Shown one piece after another: positions 10,076 through 21,117 of a DNA stretch of 21,449 bases. Position 1 is the first letter of the stretch. Each line of letters opens with the position of its first letter. The notes under the pieces were generated by a model. That model was not told the origin of the DNA. It ran no database searches and worked only from the letters and a program-made list of their open reading frames with translations. The stretch is from Saccoglossus kowalevskii (lineage: Eukaryota; Hemichordata; Enteropneusta; Harrimaniidae), in the NCBI RefSeq assembly GCF_000003605.2, contig NW_003120424.1, positions 72,445-93,893 on the forward strand. Direction: 5' to 3'. A program made the position numbers and the translations under genes.

Positions 10076-10589
10076 TACACCGATATGTACATCATTTCGA
10101 TTTTTCTACAAGCACAGCTTACTTAAATGTTGCCCCCCAAAACCGCTATGAATCGTGAAAATGCATGATCCTGGATTCACAGACTAATTCAGTTCGGGTA
10201 CGGTGATGACGTCACATCAACAACACCGTATAATGGAAAGGTAACCAAGCGTATTAAGTTCATATTAACCTTTGATTACATTTTAATTCATTTTTGATAT
10301 TTAATAAAATAATTCCGTTTTCTGGTCGATTCTTTGACAAATGTAATTTGTTTTTCCTTAATATGACATATTTCATGGATTGGACCAATCGTATAGACAT
10401 GAACAAAACACAATATGATTTGACAGTCTTAACAACTCATCTGCAACATTTCTACTCCAATAAACAAGTACAGAATCAATTAGTGGTTCCTATTTTCTCC
10501 TTCTTATCAAATTTACCTTCGTTTTTTTTACTGTAACTGGTATAAATAGAGATGAAGAATCACGTGATAGGCTCTATTGGAGCATATGT
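10076..10589. other. Gene-free DNA between two arrays
   Basis: No coding sequence was recognised; the 80-codon open frame at 10294-10536 has no domain features. A perfect CRE palindrome TGACGTCA lies at 10207-10214. Confidence 0.6.
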
Positions 10590-11092
10590 CCACACTGGAA
10601 ATATCACATCGAATGGATAAACCTATAACACTTTTATAAATAAATCGCATAGAAAGGAAAATCTATATCACATCGGAGACAAACCAATATCACATTGAAG
10701 GGCGAACCAATGTCATATTAAAGGGAAAAAACAACATCACACTGAAGGTACCTTTAAGGGATAAAACAATAAAAAATTTTGAGAAATATCACAACGAAAG
10801 GAAAACCACCACCACACTGAAGGGGAAACCAAAGTCATATTAAAGAGTGAATACAATATAAAATTGACAGATCAATGCGCATTGAATAAAACAATGAAAA
10901 TCCGGAGAAACAACCCAATGTGGAATTGAAGGAACAAACCAATGTCACATTGGAGAAACGACCCAATGTGACATTGAAGGGACAAACCAATGTGACATTG
11001 AAGGGACAAACCAATGTCACATTGGAGAAACAAACCAATTGGCGTTGAAGAGACAAACCAATGTGACAATGTCACATTAGTGGGAAAAACAA
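10590..11092. repeat. Degenerate 24-bp repeat with the palindrome CAATGT(C/G)ACATTG
   Basis: The clearest part (about 10895-11085) repeats GGGACAAACCAATGTGACAT plus TGAA every 24 bp or so. Further left the units are much more diverged (ACCAATATCACATTGAAGGG, ACATCACACTGAAGG), with drifting spacing. At least four core units contain CAATGT-N-ACATTG, a perfect odd palindrome, and some extend it to CCAATGTCACATTGG, which holds a CCAAT box on each strand. Minus-strand open frames with an 8-residue period are by-products. Confidence 0.85.
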
Positions 11093-13849
11093 TATCGCTT
11101 TTTATTTCCAAATTATATAACAGATGGAACGAACACAGAAACATATAAATGGCGTTGTATGTACACGCATTGATGTGCCATATTATATTTGAAAGCAATA
11201 ACCATTACACTATGCAACTATTCGATATTTTTGTAATCAAACACAACCGCAGGGAAGGCTCATAATATATTGATTAAACTTATCGCTCTGGCTTTAGATT
11301 GTTTTTAAGACCAGGAAAGGATTGGTGCAATTCATTGAGTCGCATCCCTGGTCCAAGATAATCCTCCCCTAAGACATATACAAGGTTTTCTTCTAAAATT
11401 CATTTTTGTTCGATATATGAAATTATACACGACTTGTAAAATGAATGATGACATAATGGTATTCGTCAGACAAAAAAATGCACAGGGAATAACTGACAAA
11501 TGTGAGAGGAATTGTCGAATAAAGATTGTGAATGTATGGATGGATGTGCGTGAGGTTTGAGATGATAACGGATACAAAGCAAAAAAGTTCAAATATCAGA
11601 AATTGGAAGGAAGCATTGGATGGCAGCTGCGTAGGCTCCCTTGGGAAGATATTAACATGTATACAGTTCGTTGTAAACACAGATACAAGCGTAGACCGTG
11701 TGGGAATCCACCACTTGACCCACGCGCCATTACTATTGGCCTAATCTGCTTAAAAACTCATTTTCTACTAAACCCGCGTTATCTCCATGGCCCTTCCAAA
11801 TTTTATTAAACTTTAAATGTCGACATTTTCCGTGAGGAAAATCATTGTTATTTGCCTTGTCGGGTTGGATAAGACGCACTATTCATTGCTAACTCCGCTC
11901 CCGGCGACCAATCTTTCTTCTCTTGATATCTCTATTCCTGATTTATTTAATATCGTCGGAGCTTGCGTTCTTTCTCAGATGAAATTATGGCTGCATACAC
12001 AGTGTGTATCGGGTGCTCACACAAGCGGAAAATCCATCTTTCCTCCTATAGGCTGTGAGCAATAGATATGTGTGCATCCGTGGTGTGTGGTGAGGGCATG
12101 AAGGAAATTAACTTCTTAATATAGTTTATAGTCTCGGAGATATATCTTTTTACACCTTAAGGTGTAATTGTGATTTTCAAACAAAGTAACTTCTAATCAC
12201 AAATAAACTGACGCCAACAAAGGTTGATTCAACAGAAATAATCAATCCAAAAACGGCGGTGGTATTCCGTGGAAATAGTTGTGCACACAATTCACAGTGT
12301 TGTCAACTAACACTCGTGTTCTGTAGGTAATTCAAAAACGGGATGGCGTCACCCAAATACTGTGATGGGATTCTTGAGCCTGAATAGAATGTGATGAGTT
12401 ATTTTCTGTCTATCTGTAAAGCTTAGTTGTGATAACTGATCGTATTGACACTGTCTTTCCTCATCACCGTCCGTTCTTAATAGCTACATCTTAATGATGG
12501 GTTTAGTCACAGGCTATTATTACACGCTACTTTACAAATACACATTTAGCACGAATAAAGGCACGTGATGCCACTCGGCAAATTAGCTGTTTTCACCAAT
12601 TGTAGCGGAAAGATAAATGAATGACTGGTTGACATGATATAAAAGCGATTCGTGTGACATCTTTAATATGGAATATGCAGCTATATGAATGAGATGAACG
12701 ACGGGAAGACGTCCATGTAATGAAGGGTCAAATAACATCCATGCACTGAACACTATCTCGTTTATTCATAATGTTGTACCCTGCCACGATTCTAAGGCTT
12801 TTTATCACCGAATAATGCCTCAATTTGGAGTCCTATCTCCCGATCAATGCTCATTTGCATTTTGACGATTTTTATTGAAATCGGGTCGAAAGTGAGTTTA
12901 TTGAGGAGCAGTGTGAGCACTGTAATATAAGACAACCAATAGACTTGAATTTAATGGTGTCAAACGCCATCAACATCACACACAAAGTTTTTTGACAAGG
13001 CTCTCAATCCCACTTAATGTAGGGTTGTCTTCATAATTAGTAATATTTATTTAGAATCCGAAGTTATTATTAAAAACGGCACAGGTATTTTATACGAGTA
13101 TTGGCATGAGTTTGGGTCACAGTGGCATATTTCCACCGACTAGAATCTTAGAGCAAGATGTGGGCCAAATTGTTTTTGAGTGAAGTTCGTATTTTTCATT
13201 TTTAATATTGCCGTATTCTACATTAAAGCATAATTAACTCGTGCTTTCTCAAGCAGAAATCAGTCAAATTTATGTGATCAATGGTTTCGTCCGCGGATGG
13301 AAAATAAAGTCACAACGAGGAGGGGCGGGGGTGATGGGGTACCTTAATAAACACTATTTGGCGGACTCTTCGGGGTTTTAATATCGCATGCTGAACAGTG
13401 ACAGTTCTGACCTGCACCGTTACCGGGTGCAGCTAGAGGTAAAAACAGCGAACTGAACAACAGCTTCTGTGGATGAAAGACTGACGACTCACACATTTTG
13501 CTGCTATGCTAATTGACATTTGAACGGGGTCATACTTGCTGTTTTTACCCTACCCTGAATAGTCTACGTGTCTTCCACAATAACCACACACAATATAACG
13601 CAGCGTTTATGAATCCGGAATGGATTGCCAAAAAATCCCTTCGATAAAATTAGCTTTATTACTTTTATAAATAGACAGTAACCTGGAATAGAATCAAGAT
13701 GTGATCGGGTCTTCAAATTAATTGCGATTCCCTCTCTGACATACAATATAATATTGGGATTGATCAGTTGCATTTACCCACAATGCAACTCGACCCACCG
13801 TTTAACACCAAACTATGTAGTTTTCAAGAAGGAAGCTTAGATATAAAAA
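11093..13849. other. Long gene-free stretch
   Basis: No coding sequence could be supported; the open frames at 11332-11680 and 11532-12065 overlap on both strands and lack recognisable domains. Small sites seen are a perfect POU octamer ATTTGCAT at 12853-12860 and a hairpin with CTGCACC and GGTGCAG arms (13412-13418 and 13426-13432). A GC-box-like GGGGCGGGGG lies near 13323. Confidence 0.6.
12853..12860 (+). promoter_or_regulatory. POU octamer motif
   Basis: ATTTGCAT is an exact octamer. It is a single site in gene-free DNA, so function is uncertain. Confidence 0.3.
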
Positions 13850-14175
13850 ATATAACATTTCTCGCTATGCGATATTACATTTCTCGCAATGCGATATTAC
13901 ATTTCTCGCTACGTAATGTTACATTTCTCGCTGTGCGATATAACATTTCTCGCTATGCGATATTACATTTCTCGCTATGCGACATTACATTCCTCGCTGC
14001 GTAATGTTACATTTCTCGCTGTGCGATACTACATTTCTCACTACGTGATATTACATTTCTCACTATGCGTTATTACATTTCTCACTACGTGTTATCAAAT
14101 TTCTTACTACGTGTTATTATATTTCTCACTGCGTGATATTACATTTCTCGCTATGTGATATTACATTTTTTCTCT
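13850..14175. repeat. 22-bp minisatellite, about 14 to 15 copies
   Basis: The unit is GATATTACATTTCTCGCTAT plus GC. The stretch between CGCTATGC-type and CTACGT-type ends varies. The variant AATGTTACATTTCTCGCTGT occurs at about 13915 and again 110 bp (five units) later, which indicates block duplication. The last unit is expanded by a TTTTTTCTC insertion before the array stops. Confidence 0.95.
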
Positions 14176-15119
14176 CGCTGTGTGCTTACAACCAGGACGT
14201 CACTGAATACAACACTGGGAGAATGAATCTTGTAATACAAGGTGTAGATGAAGTTGTTGCGATTACGGCATATGTATAACACACGTATTACATTGCATTC
14301 ATTTACGCGGCTGCGTCCATTGTTATTTATGCCCAGACAATGGGTTCCAGTGATAACGTAATAATCAATATACGCCACGCGATAAAACCACCGCGATATC
14401 AACGACATATGATATTTACATTGACTGTGTATGTTAGTTAATGATATTTGTTATATGAATTATCTGAATTTAGGAAATAGAAATTTAATCAACGAGTTAT
14501 AAGAGAACGCAATAATTCACCCCGGAAGCAGAGTTACAACACATAAATTCCACTTGATCATTAGTTTTGTTTACATAAGCCCCTCATTTATAGCTAAATA
14601 CCATTCGCCTCCTCATTTTCTTTATTTTTGTCAAAAAAGGAATAAAACAAAACGACAAAATTATGTGAGATTGTGATTGGCTGTTATCAGAGATCACAGC
14701 GTGTTATTTTAGCGGTAGATTGACAAACTAATTCTCATGCATGAACTCTGTAAATTGAGTTTCCGAGAAGATCTCTCGCCTGAGGGTTGAAAGGCAACGA
14801 TGTAAAGGAAGAAAGATATGTGTAAAGGAATTAGAGAGAGCTAACGGTTAAAACTTTAATTGAAACAGATAATAATGCAGGCTGTGCCAGGGACGTAAAA
14901 GTAACCAAAGGGGTTAAAAAGAATGTTTGAACCAAATCTCCTTGCGCAGTGCCCACTGCGCAATACGCTATACTAGTATTCAATTTGCTATAGTGACACT
15001 ATCATGTTTGGGTGGACCAATTTGAAGTGTTCATTTTATGTGACAATGAGAAAATAACTAGAGTTGACAGAAAAGTAATTTGAATTGTCGCCTCATTATT
15101 TTACAAATACTAGACATCA
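14176..15119. other. Gene-free DNA with an adjacent pair of palindromes
   Basis: No coding sequence was recognised. The notable structure is a 22-bp inverted repeat at 14942-14963 followed closely by ATACTAGTAT at 14970-14979, described as a separate feature. Confidence 0.6.
14942..14979. other. Two adjacent perfect palindromes
   Basis: The arms TTGCGCAGTG and CACTGCGCAA are exact reverse complements separated by CC (14942-14963). Seven bases further on, ATACTAGTAT (14970-14979) is a perfect 10-bp palindrome. The TGCGCA half-sites resemble NRF1 half-sites. No gene is visible next to them. Confidence 0.5.
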
Positions 15120-15330
15120 CATGTGACGTCATGACATGCTTCGGGCATTTTTCATATCTATAATTACTTTATTATTGAAACTAACATGTACGTTGTCATA
15201 GCAACGCGTACACGTGGCATTTGCTCCTCTTCGCAATTGCCACAGTATAATCGGAACGCAGAACTCACCATAGTGCAATGTTTTTTTTTCTTTTGTAGTC
15301 GTGTCTCTGTATGGGGGCGGGGGGGGGTGA
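15120..15330. promoter_or_regulatory. Candidate regulatory cluster: CRE, X-box, E-box, G-tract
   Basis: A perfect CRE TGACGTCA (15124-15131) is followed by the RFX X-box GTTGTCATAGCAAC (15192-15205, exact to consensus with a two-base spacer), the E-box CACGTG (15211-15216) and the G-rich run GGGGGCGGGGGGGGG (15313-15327). The concentration of consensus sites within about 200 bp suggests an enhancer or promoter. Neither strand shows a recognisable gene start here. Confidence 0.35.
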
Positions 15331-16239
15331 TAAATTACAATCAAGGTGCATCTATCAACAATACTACTTTAGGAAGCGATATCACCACCACCACCCCCTA
15401 CAAATCGCTGCAAGCTATGAGTAGAATGTCCGTGTATCAGTCATCGCTTATTGGAGGCTGTTTGCCAAGAGAGATAATGATCATGATGACCAATTCAATT
15501 GACTAACATCGCATATTGCATCTCTGCTGTCTTTACTGCAATACTGATACATGTTAACCGCAAAATTGATAAGCGGATGTGCAAAATAAATAACGAACAA
15601 ACAAACAAACTAACCATTAAACAAACTTGCTATCTTTGAGAAGTATTGTCATTGTCTCTAGTGCCCATGTAACAACAAATTATCTAAAAGTATTATATTG
15701 TATATTACGCGGATGGGGTAGTTGTGATCACAGAACTGCCGCGTCTCTTGACCTCGTTTCTTAATATCTAACATTTTTGTGGCCGTGTTGTTTGGTGGTA
15801 GTTGTGCACGTACGATGAGCAGACGACACCGTATTACGAGCAAGCTCACGGCATAGTGGCCCTTTATACAATTTACAGATTACTTCCAGGCAGGAAAACC
15901 AACTAACTACAATTTCCTATTCCCGTCATGAGAACGGAAACGTCACTTTAGATGGTGTATTTCCATGACAACTGATTCCGACAGTGAATTTCAATTATAT
16001 CTTCACGACCTATGGTGTAATTGAATGAGTCAGCAAGAACACGGTGTGTTTGTTGGGTAATTCCTACCTACACAATTGTGAAAGTTCAACCTTTTTTTTC
16101 CCGAATATTAAACGAAAATGGATGTCTAGTTTTATCACAGGAACAACTGCCAAAGCAACTTTTTTCGATGTACAAGTTTTTATTGAGTCACTAACGAGTC
16201 AGGGAGTATTAAAGTAGTTGTGTCACGAAAAATCTCTGT
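15331..16239. other. Gene-free DNA
   Basis: No coding sequence could be supported. A short (ACAA)n microsatellite lies at about 15593-15612. Minus-strand ATGs at about 15926-15965 were read for a short ERF first exon; none is followed by an open frame leading to a phase-1 GT donor. Confidence 0.55.
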
Positions 16240-16480
16240 GCACCAATAGACGCGTCATATTGGCTTTGAGGGTACGCTGGACAAGTGACGTTAAAGGCGT
16301 GGCTCCTAAATACGTCACGCGCGCGACCTCTGTCATTACAGGCCACGAAATGAGTCCGAATTCAGTCATTTCATTGGCCGTCGCGGACGCGAGTTCACAT
16401 GACGTCACAGATGCGAATTCTGCTTTTACTACAGATACAGTCATCTGCGCCACTATGGGTATTATATTATAAATGACGCC
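16240..16480 (-). promoter_or_regulatory. CpG-rich promoter-like stretch, possibly of the ERF-like gene
   Basis: This block is rich in CpG (GCGCGCG at 16319) and holds a perfect CRE at 16400-16407, further CRE half-sites (GTGACGTT, TACGTCACGC, ATGACGCC) and two CCAAT boxes when read on the minus strand (near 16254-16262 and 16373-16380). It ends in AT-rich TATTATATTATAAATG. CRE plus CCAAT in a CpG-rich block is typical of animal promoters, and the minus orientation of both CCAAT boxes agrees with the ERF-like gene. No first exon could be found next to it, so the assignment is inference. Confidence 0.35.
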
Positions 16481-16559
16481 ACGAGGGCGACTTGCATTAT
16501 GACAGACCACGAGGCGTATCGGAGTATAGGTACAAAAAAATCAACAAAGAAATTGTGAA

Positions 16560-16830
16560 TCGGAAAGGATATGGATTTGGCAAGACTTGTAAAATATTAT
16601 TTCATCTGAAACTACATAGGAATTTTGAGACTAAAACGGGCCATTATTTCATCTGAGATTACATGATGTTGATTGGATATGGTCGGGATTTTGAGAATAC
16701 AACAGGTCATTGTTTCATCTGAGAATACACGATATGGATGAGATTTGGCAAAACTTGTAAAATATTATTTCATCTGAGACTACATGTTATGGACGGGATT
16801 TCGAGACTAAAACAGGTAAAAAAACCCACA
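16560..16830. repeat. Degenerate tandem repeat of about 60 bp, four copies
   Basis: TTATTTCATCTGAGACTACAT-like segments occur at about 16600, 16643, 16708 and 16767, each followed by GGGATTTTGAGACTAAAACAGG-type sequence. A longer segment (TTTGGCAAGACTTGTAAAAT onward) is duplicated about 168 bp apart. Confidence 0.8.
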
Positions 16831-17289
16831 TAATTACTAGCCGTGATAAAAATCATCCTCGAAATATAACACACTATGTAAAGACGTATGTATGTTTTGT
16901 TTCATTATCGTGCACATAACGTGAAATGCATGGATAGTTGAACATATCCCAGAAATAATTGACAAACATGGGTGTCACGAGAATAATAATGTTCTTACAT
17001 TCGACAAACGAATTTGTAAGAGACACGGCGGATATATTTTACTAACCGCCCGGGGCATGCTGGGATTTGGATATTATAAGAATAGTCTGCGTAAGAACTT
17101 GCTCTGAATGACGCACAAAGCATGTTGCACAGTAATTTACTTGCGAGAAATTATATATGATGATTCCCTCTATTGAGTGACATATTCTATGGGGGCCAGA
17201 GAAAATTATGCTTATATGTGCCATGGTGGTACTTTGTTGTCAAAAAGTGATACAATATTTTAAATTTCATACAAAAAGGTTTGATCGTA

Positions 17290-17475
17290 CAACGTTTGGG
17301 TAGGCCACAGTGTTGACGGTGTGTAATTAGTGGTACCGGCACGGTTACCATTCCCTCATATTGTGATCATACTTTGACCGGGGGTGGGGGTTAACAACAG
17401 TATTGGCGGTGTGTACAGGTGGTACCGTCACAGTTTCCATCGACTCATGGTGCGATCGTATTATTGAGTATTGAC
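17290..17475. repeat. Diverged two-copy repeat of about 105 bp
   Basis: Both copies share the order ACAGT-TTG-CGGTGTGTA, GTGGTACCG-CAC-GTT-CCAT, CTCAT and TG-GATC. The first copy runs from about 17305 and the second from about 17397, with a G-rich bridge (GGGGGTGGGGG) between them. Confidence 0.6.
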
Positions 17476-17889
17476 ATGTGTGGTGGCAGCTTGATCGAGG
17501 TCTTGTCTCTTAAATTACTTTACACTCGTATCATTACTTATTAACCTGTACCGCCTTCTACGTATATCAATGCACTAGAGTTTTCAGATTAAGCTTTATT
17601 TAGTATTAATGTCAGGTCAAATCAAATCAACCCAAATAATCCATTACTGTAAGGTGAACACTTGTAGACACTATCAATATTTTAAATCTGCATTCCAAAT
17701 GGAGGATGAATTATGCTCTTTACTGTGTTGTTTTTACTGTGTTGAGGTATTTCAGCGGAAGGTTGTTGTGTAAATGTGTAGTTGGTTTCTGAAACGTTAC
17801 ATTATGTGAGCGATTCGTCTATAATTCAGTGAGAATCAACTATTTTATTTATTATCCACGACAAAAATGCCAGTTTTGTGGTCTAATGA
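17476..17889. other. Gene-free AT-rich DNA
   Basis: Nothing was recognised on either strand. Confidence 0.6.
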
Positions 17890-18260
17890 AATTCTATTGC
17901 CAATTTGTCTGAATTACTTTGACCAAGCTCTCTGCATTGAAGGCACCGATGTGGACTATTGTGCCTCTACGACCAGGTTGTCTGCAGTGAAGAAACCAGT
18001 ATGGTCTAGTAAGGTTCTACGACCAAACTGTTTGCAATGAAGGCAGCGGTGTAATGTGGTCTAGTAAGGTTCTACAACCAAGCTGTCTACAATGAAGGCA
18101 GAGATTTGGTGTAGTGAGGCTGTATGATAAAGCTATCTGCTACGAAGGAAGCGATTTGGTCTGTTGTGTGCAGTGAAGGAAGCGATGTGGTTTAGTGAGC
18201 CTCTACGACCATGTCGTATGAAGTGAATGTATCAGTGTGGTCTAGCGAGGCTCAATTTGT
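17890..18260. repeat. Degenerate repeat of about 53 bp, about seven copies
   Basis: The approximate unit is CTACGACCAAGCTGTCTGCA, then ATGAAGGCAGCGATGTGGTC, then TAGTGAGGTT. Copies differ at many positions and by small indels, so this is an old array. Recognisable anchors are GTCTGCAGTGAAG, GTTTGCAATGAAGGCAG, GTCTACAATGAAGGCAG, ATCTGCTACGAAGGAAG and GTGCAGTGAAGGAAG. Confidence 0.8.
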
Positions 18261-18778
18261 AATATAATTGAGCAGCAGCGAAGGTTTGCTGTCTTTATCA
18301 TCCTAGTTTGTTGTAAATAAGTCATCCATGTAATAACCAAGCCGGTCTAGAATGCTAACATTGCTCAGTATATAGGATATCCGATATTTACATGCCCACT
18401 CAGCCGTTATTACCCACAATCCTCGGTAATTCTCCCCACACTCTTCGTACCTGAATGCTTAATTGTATTATTTTAACAGATTGGGAACTCGCGTTTGGTA
18501 TTTCAATATTTCAATATTTTAAAATTCTGATTTTGTTTTTTGCCTAAAACAAAAACATTTGGCACATTGACACTAAGAAGACATTATACGAATACTTATG
18601 TTCGTTATCATAAAACTGAGGTCTACACTGACTGTCATTGTCATACAACAATTCAAACTTCTAATTAAACTCACGGTGAACATTTTACTATTTTTTCATT
18701 ATTAACGCGTGCTGGTGCATATTAATATACTGTAGATAAATAATAACAGGCAAACGTACATTAAAATAACAACACGTA
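18261..18778. other. Gene-free AT-rich DNA
   Basis: No coding sequence, RNA gene or clear repeat was recognised. Confidence 0.6.
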
Positions 18779-19144
18779 ATAGATTTTCCGTTCAACTGCG
18801 AGATCTCGCGAGTTGCGTGAAAAACGCGCACCGAACGTCTGCCGCAAAAATCGAACGATTTGATTTAGAACTCGAATTTCTTTATTTCGTAGCTCACATC
18901 GAAAGCCGATCTTTGACAGAGGAATATTGCGTTTGAATACCCTAACTTCGTGGAAATTGCCTATCATCAAATGTGTACAGCACATTATTAAGCATGGAAA
19001 TATCCCCCAAAATACAAAATACGCGTTTCCCGAATCTCTCGCAATGTTTGTCACCACTACGACGCTATGACCTTTGTTTGTCCTGTTTTTACGTCTGATT
19101 TCACGCATAACGCGGGATCTCGCAGTGAATGAAAAATTGTCTAT
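18779..19144. mobile_element. MITE-like non-autonomous DNA transposon with about 45-bp inverted ends
   Basis: The left end begins ATAGATTTTCCGTTCAACTG then CGAGATCTCGCG. The reverse complement of the right end begins ATAGACAATTTTTCATTCAC then TGCGAGATCCCGCG. Both arms continue to TGCGTGAA, roughly 80 percent alike over 45 bp with small gaps. TA flanks each end (18777-18778 and 19145-19146), which fits a Tc1/mariner-type TA duplication. The element is 366 bp, markedly richer in CpG than its surroundings, and encodes no recognisable transposase; the 138-codon minus-strand open frame spanning it shows no DD(E/D) domain. GCGAGATCTCGC in the left arm is itself a perfect 12-bp palindrome. Confidence 0.75.
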
Positions 19145-19439
19145 TAGTTGAAAGCGTAAAACGGACAAGTTGGGCAAAACAAAAGTTTAGCGTACCAATA
19201 CTGCGAACACCCTGCGCACCGATGGATATATATGTGAGTTGACAGACTATACAAAATTAGACAATTTTAATCATAGAGTATTTCACTGAGGAAAGAAAAT
19301 TCAAACTTTGAAAAATTAACATATAGCCTATGCATAAACCCATTAAATCATATTATTTTTTCGATAAAAACGTCTAAGCCTAAATTTTAATTTATTTGGC
19401 GAGGGGGTGTTATTATCATGAGCTTGCGGAGAAATGCAT

Positions 19440-19560
19440 GAACAAAATAGTCACAGAATGCTCAAATGACGTCACAAAGATGCAAAATGACCGATGGCTT
19501 AAATAACATCACACAAATGGTCACAGAAGTCTTAAATGACGTCACAGCGATGCCTAAATG
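19440..19560. repeat. Short repeat carrying two perfect CRE sites
   Basis: The segment AT(A/G)GTCACAGAA followed by AAATGACGTCACA and GATGC appears twice, 70 bp apart, with a more diverged copy (TTAAATAACATCACACAAATGG) between. The CRE palindromes TGACGTCA are at 19467-19474 and 19537-19544. Confidence 0.7.
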
Positions 19561-21117
19561 ACAGGCGTTCCATCATTAACTCAGATTGATGTATGTCGAG
19601 TGCCACACGTGGAGCAGCATGTGTTCACTGTTTTCTAAACACCTGACTCACATCACGTCTTGGGTGTATTGTATACCTTGCAATCCATATACACTGTCGG
19701 ACATATCTTTTTAGCTAGCGTGTTATTTTAGCTAATTTAGCTAATCTGTAATTTCGCTAATTCAAGATGTCACTAATTGAAAATAAAGCATATTCTCACA
19801 ATGAGATTGTTGACACTTTAGCTAAATTGAGATTCAGTTAATTCATGCATGGAGTGAAATTCTCTAAAATGGCATGTAGCTATTTAAACATGTTTTACAG
19901 TATATTTCTTTCGTTTATTTGACCACGTATTTTGACATGCTTTGGAACTGGACTTGTAATACTCGCCATGGACGTACAGTCTTCTCAAAATGACCCATTT
20001 TATATATTTCTATGACTTTGGTTTTGTATTGAATATGGAGGAAGAGTTGCAAATCTGAGTTTGGCTTCGCATAACTGTTAGACCGTGAATCCTGCTTACT
20101 CATGCAAACGTATCTACTGCAAACAATGTGTAAATACGCGAATTCAGAGGTGTCGCTGGGGATGAAATGGATATGGATTTGTTGTTGTAAATGTGTGGTA
20201 CTTTGTAAATAGACATGATGAATACTAGCTATCCCGATATAGTCCATTACAAACGACACAGCCTGCAAACCCTTTGTTCTCTTTATAATGCTTTCAAATA
20301 TGAAAAGATAACAATAACCAGACCGAATGGTTTCCAAATTGGAAGTTTAGTAACAGACTGTACATATGGGGTGATTTGATTGAACAACTGGCATACTATT
20401 CAGAGCTAATGAAGCTTAAAAACGATCCACTTAATATTCACAAATATCAACAACATGATTTAAGGCACAGTTTGAGATTCCTATGGTCTTGTCAATACGG
20501 TATATTACAATGAATAAGAATCACCCACATACAAGGGGCAAGAGGGATTAATGAGTGTATTGACGTATGGTGAAGAATTTCCTATTACCAGTATTCGTTT
20601 TTTTGGGTTCGATTTGATTGCGTTTTGAGGAGGACACATTCCATTATATTGTTTATAAAACGGCTGTTTTTTTTACTTGGGAATTGGAGTTTGGCAGTCA
20701 TTAATATAACTAGATTGACTGGTTAGATTTTTTTCTTTCTTAAAGTGCTTAAAGCAGTAGTTGGTACACATGTAGATATGTACTAAATTCCTTAACAAAC
20801 CTGTACTTAATACCTGTTTAGTCGTGTTTTGCACACCTATATTTTACATTGAAACCACCCAGTGCTGGGAAAAGTGTAACAGAGTCTGAGGGACTACATT
20901 TGTATCAACATGGTACGACCATATTCATATCACAAACGTGTTAAATCCGCAATACAAAATCAGAAAACATGACTGGGACGAATCACTAAAAACAAGTAGG
21001 TGGATGTCTTGAAATGACAATACAGCCTATCATTTGAATGTTGATATCACTGACAGTCTATAAATAAAAATAAAAATATTCGAACAAATCATGTGTCAGT
21101 TACGTCCATAAACATTT
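19561..21117. other. Gene-free DNA; a GCTAA-rich patch near the start
   Basis: Between about 19710 and 19835 the motif TTAGCTAAT, or close variants, recurs (TTTTAGCTAATTTAGCTAAT, TTTCGCTAATTC, TTTAGCTAAATTG), which suggests an old simple repeat or the remnant of an AT-rich element. The 140-codon minus-strand open frame at 19915-20337 has no recognisable domain and is treated as chance. Confidence 0.5.

Noticed and set aside
9348-10151. 267-codon plus-strand open frame
   Set aside because: It coincides with the 21-bp array; a repeat unit divisible by three with no stop in one frame gives a long open frame on its own, and the minus strand is open too.
18761-19177. 138-codon minus-strand open frame as a transposase remnant
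   Set aside because: The translation shows no catalytic DD(E/D) triad or DNA-binding motif; it simply spans a MITE-like element with an inverted-repeat origin.
19915-20337. 140-codon minus-strand open frame
   Set aside because: No recognisable domain, no splice sites tied to conserved protein, and composition like the surrounding DNA.
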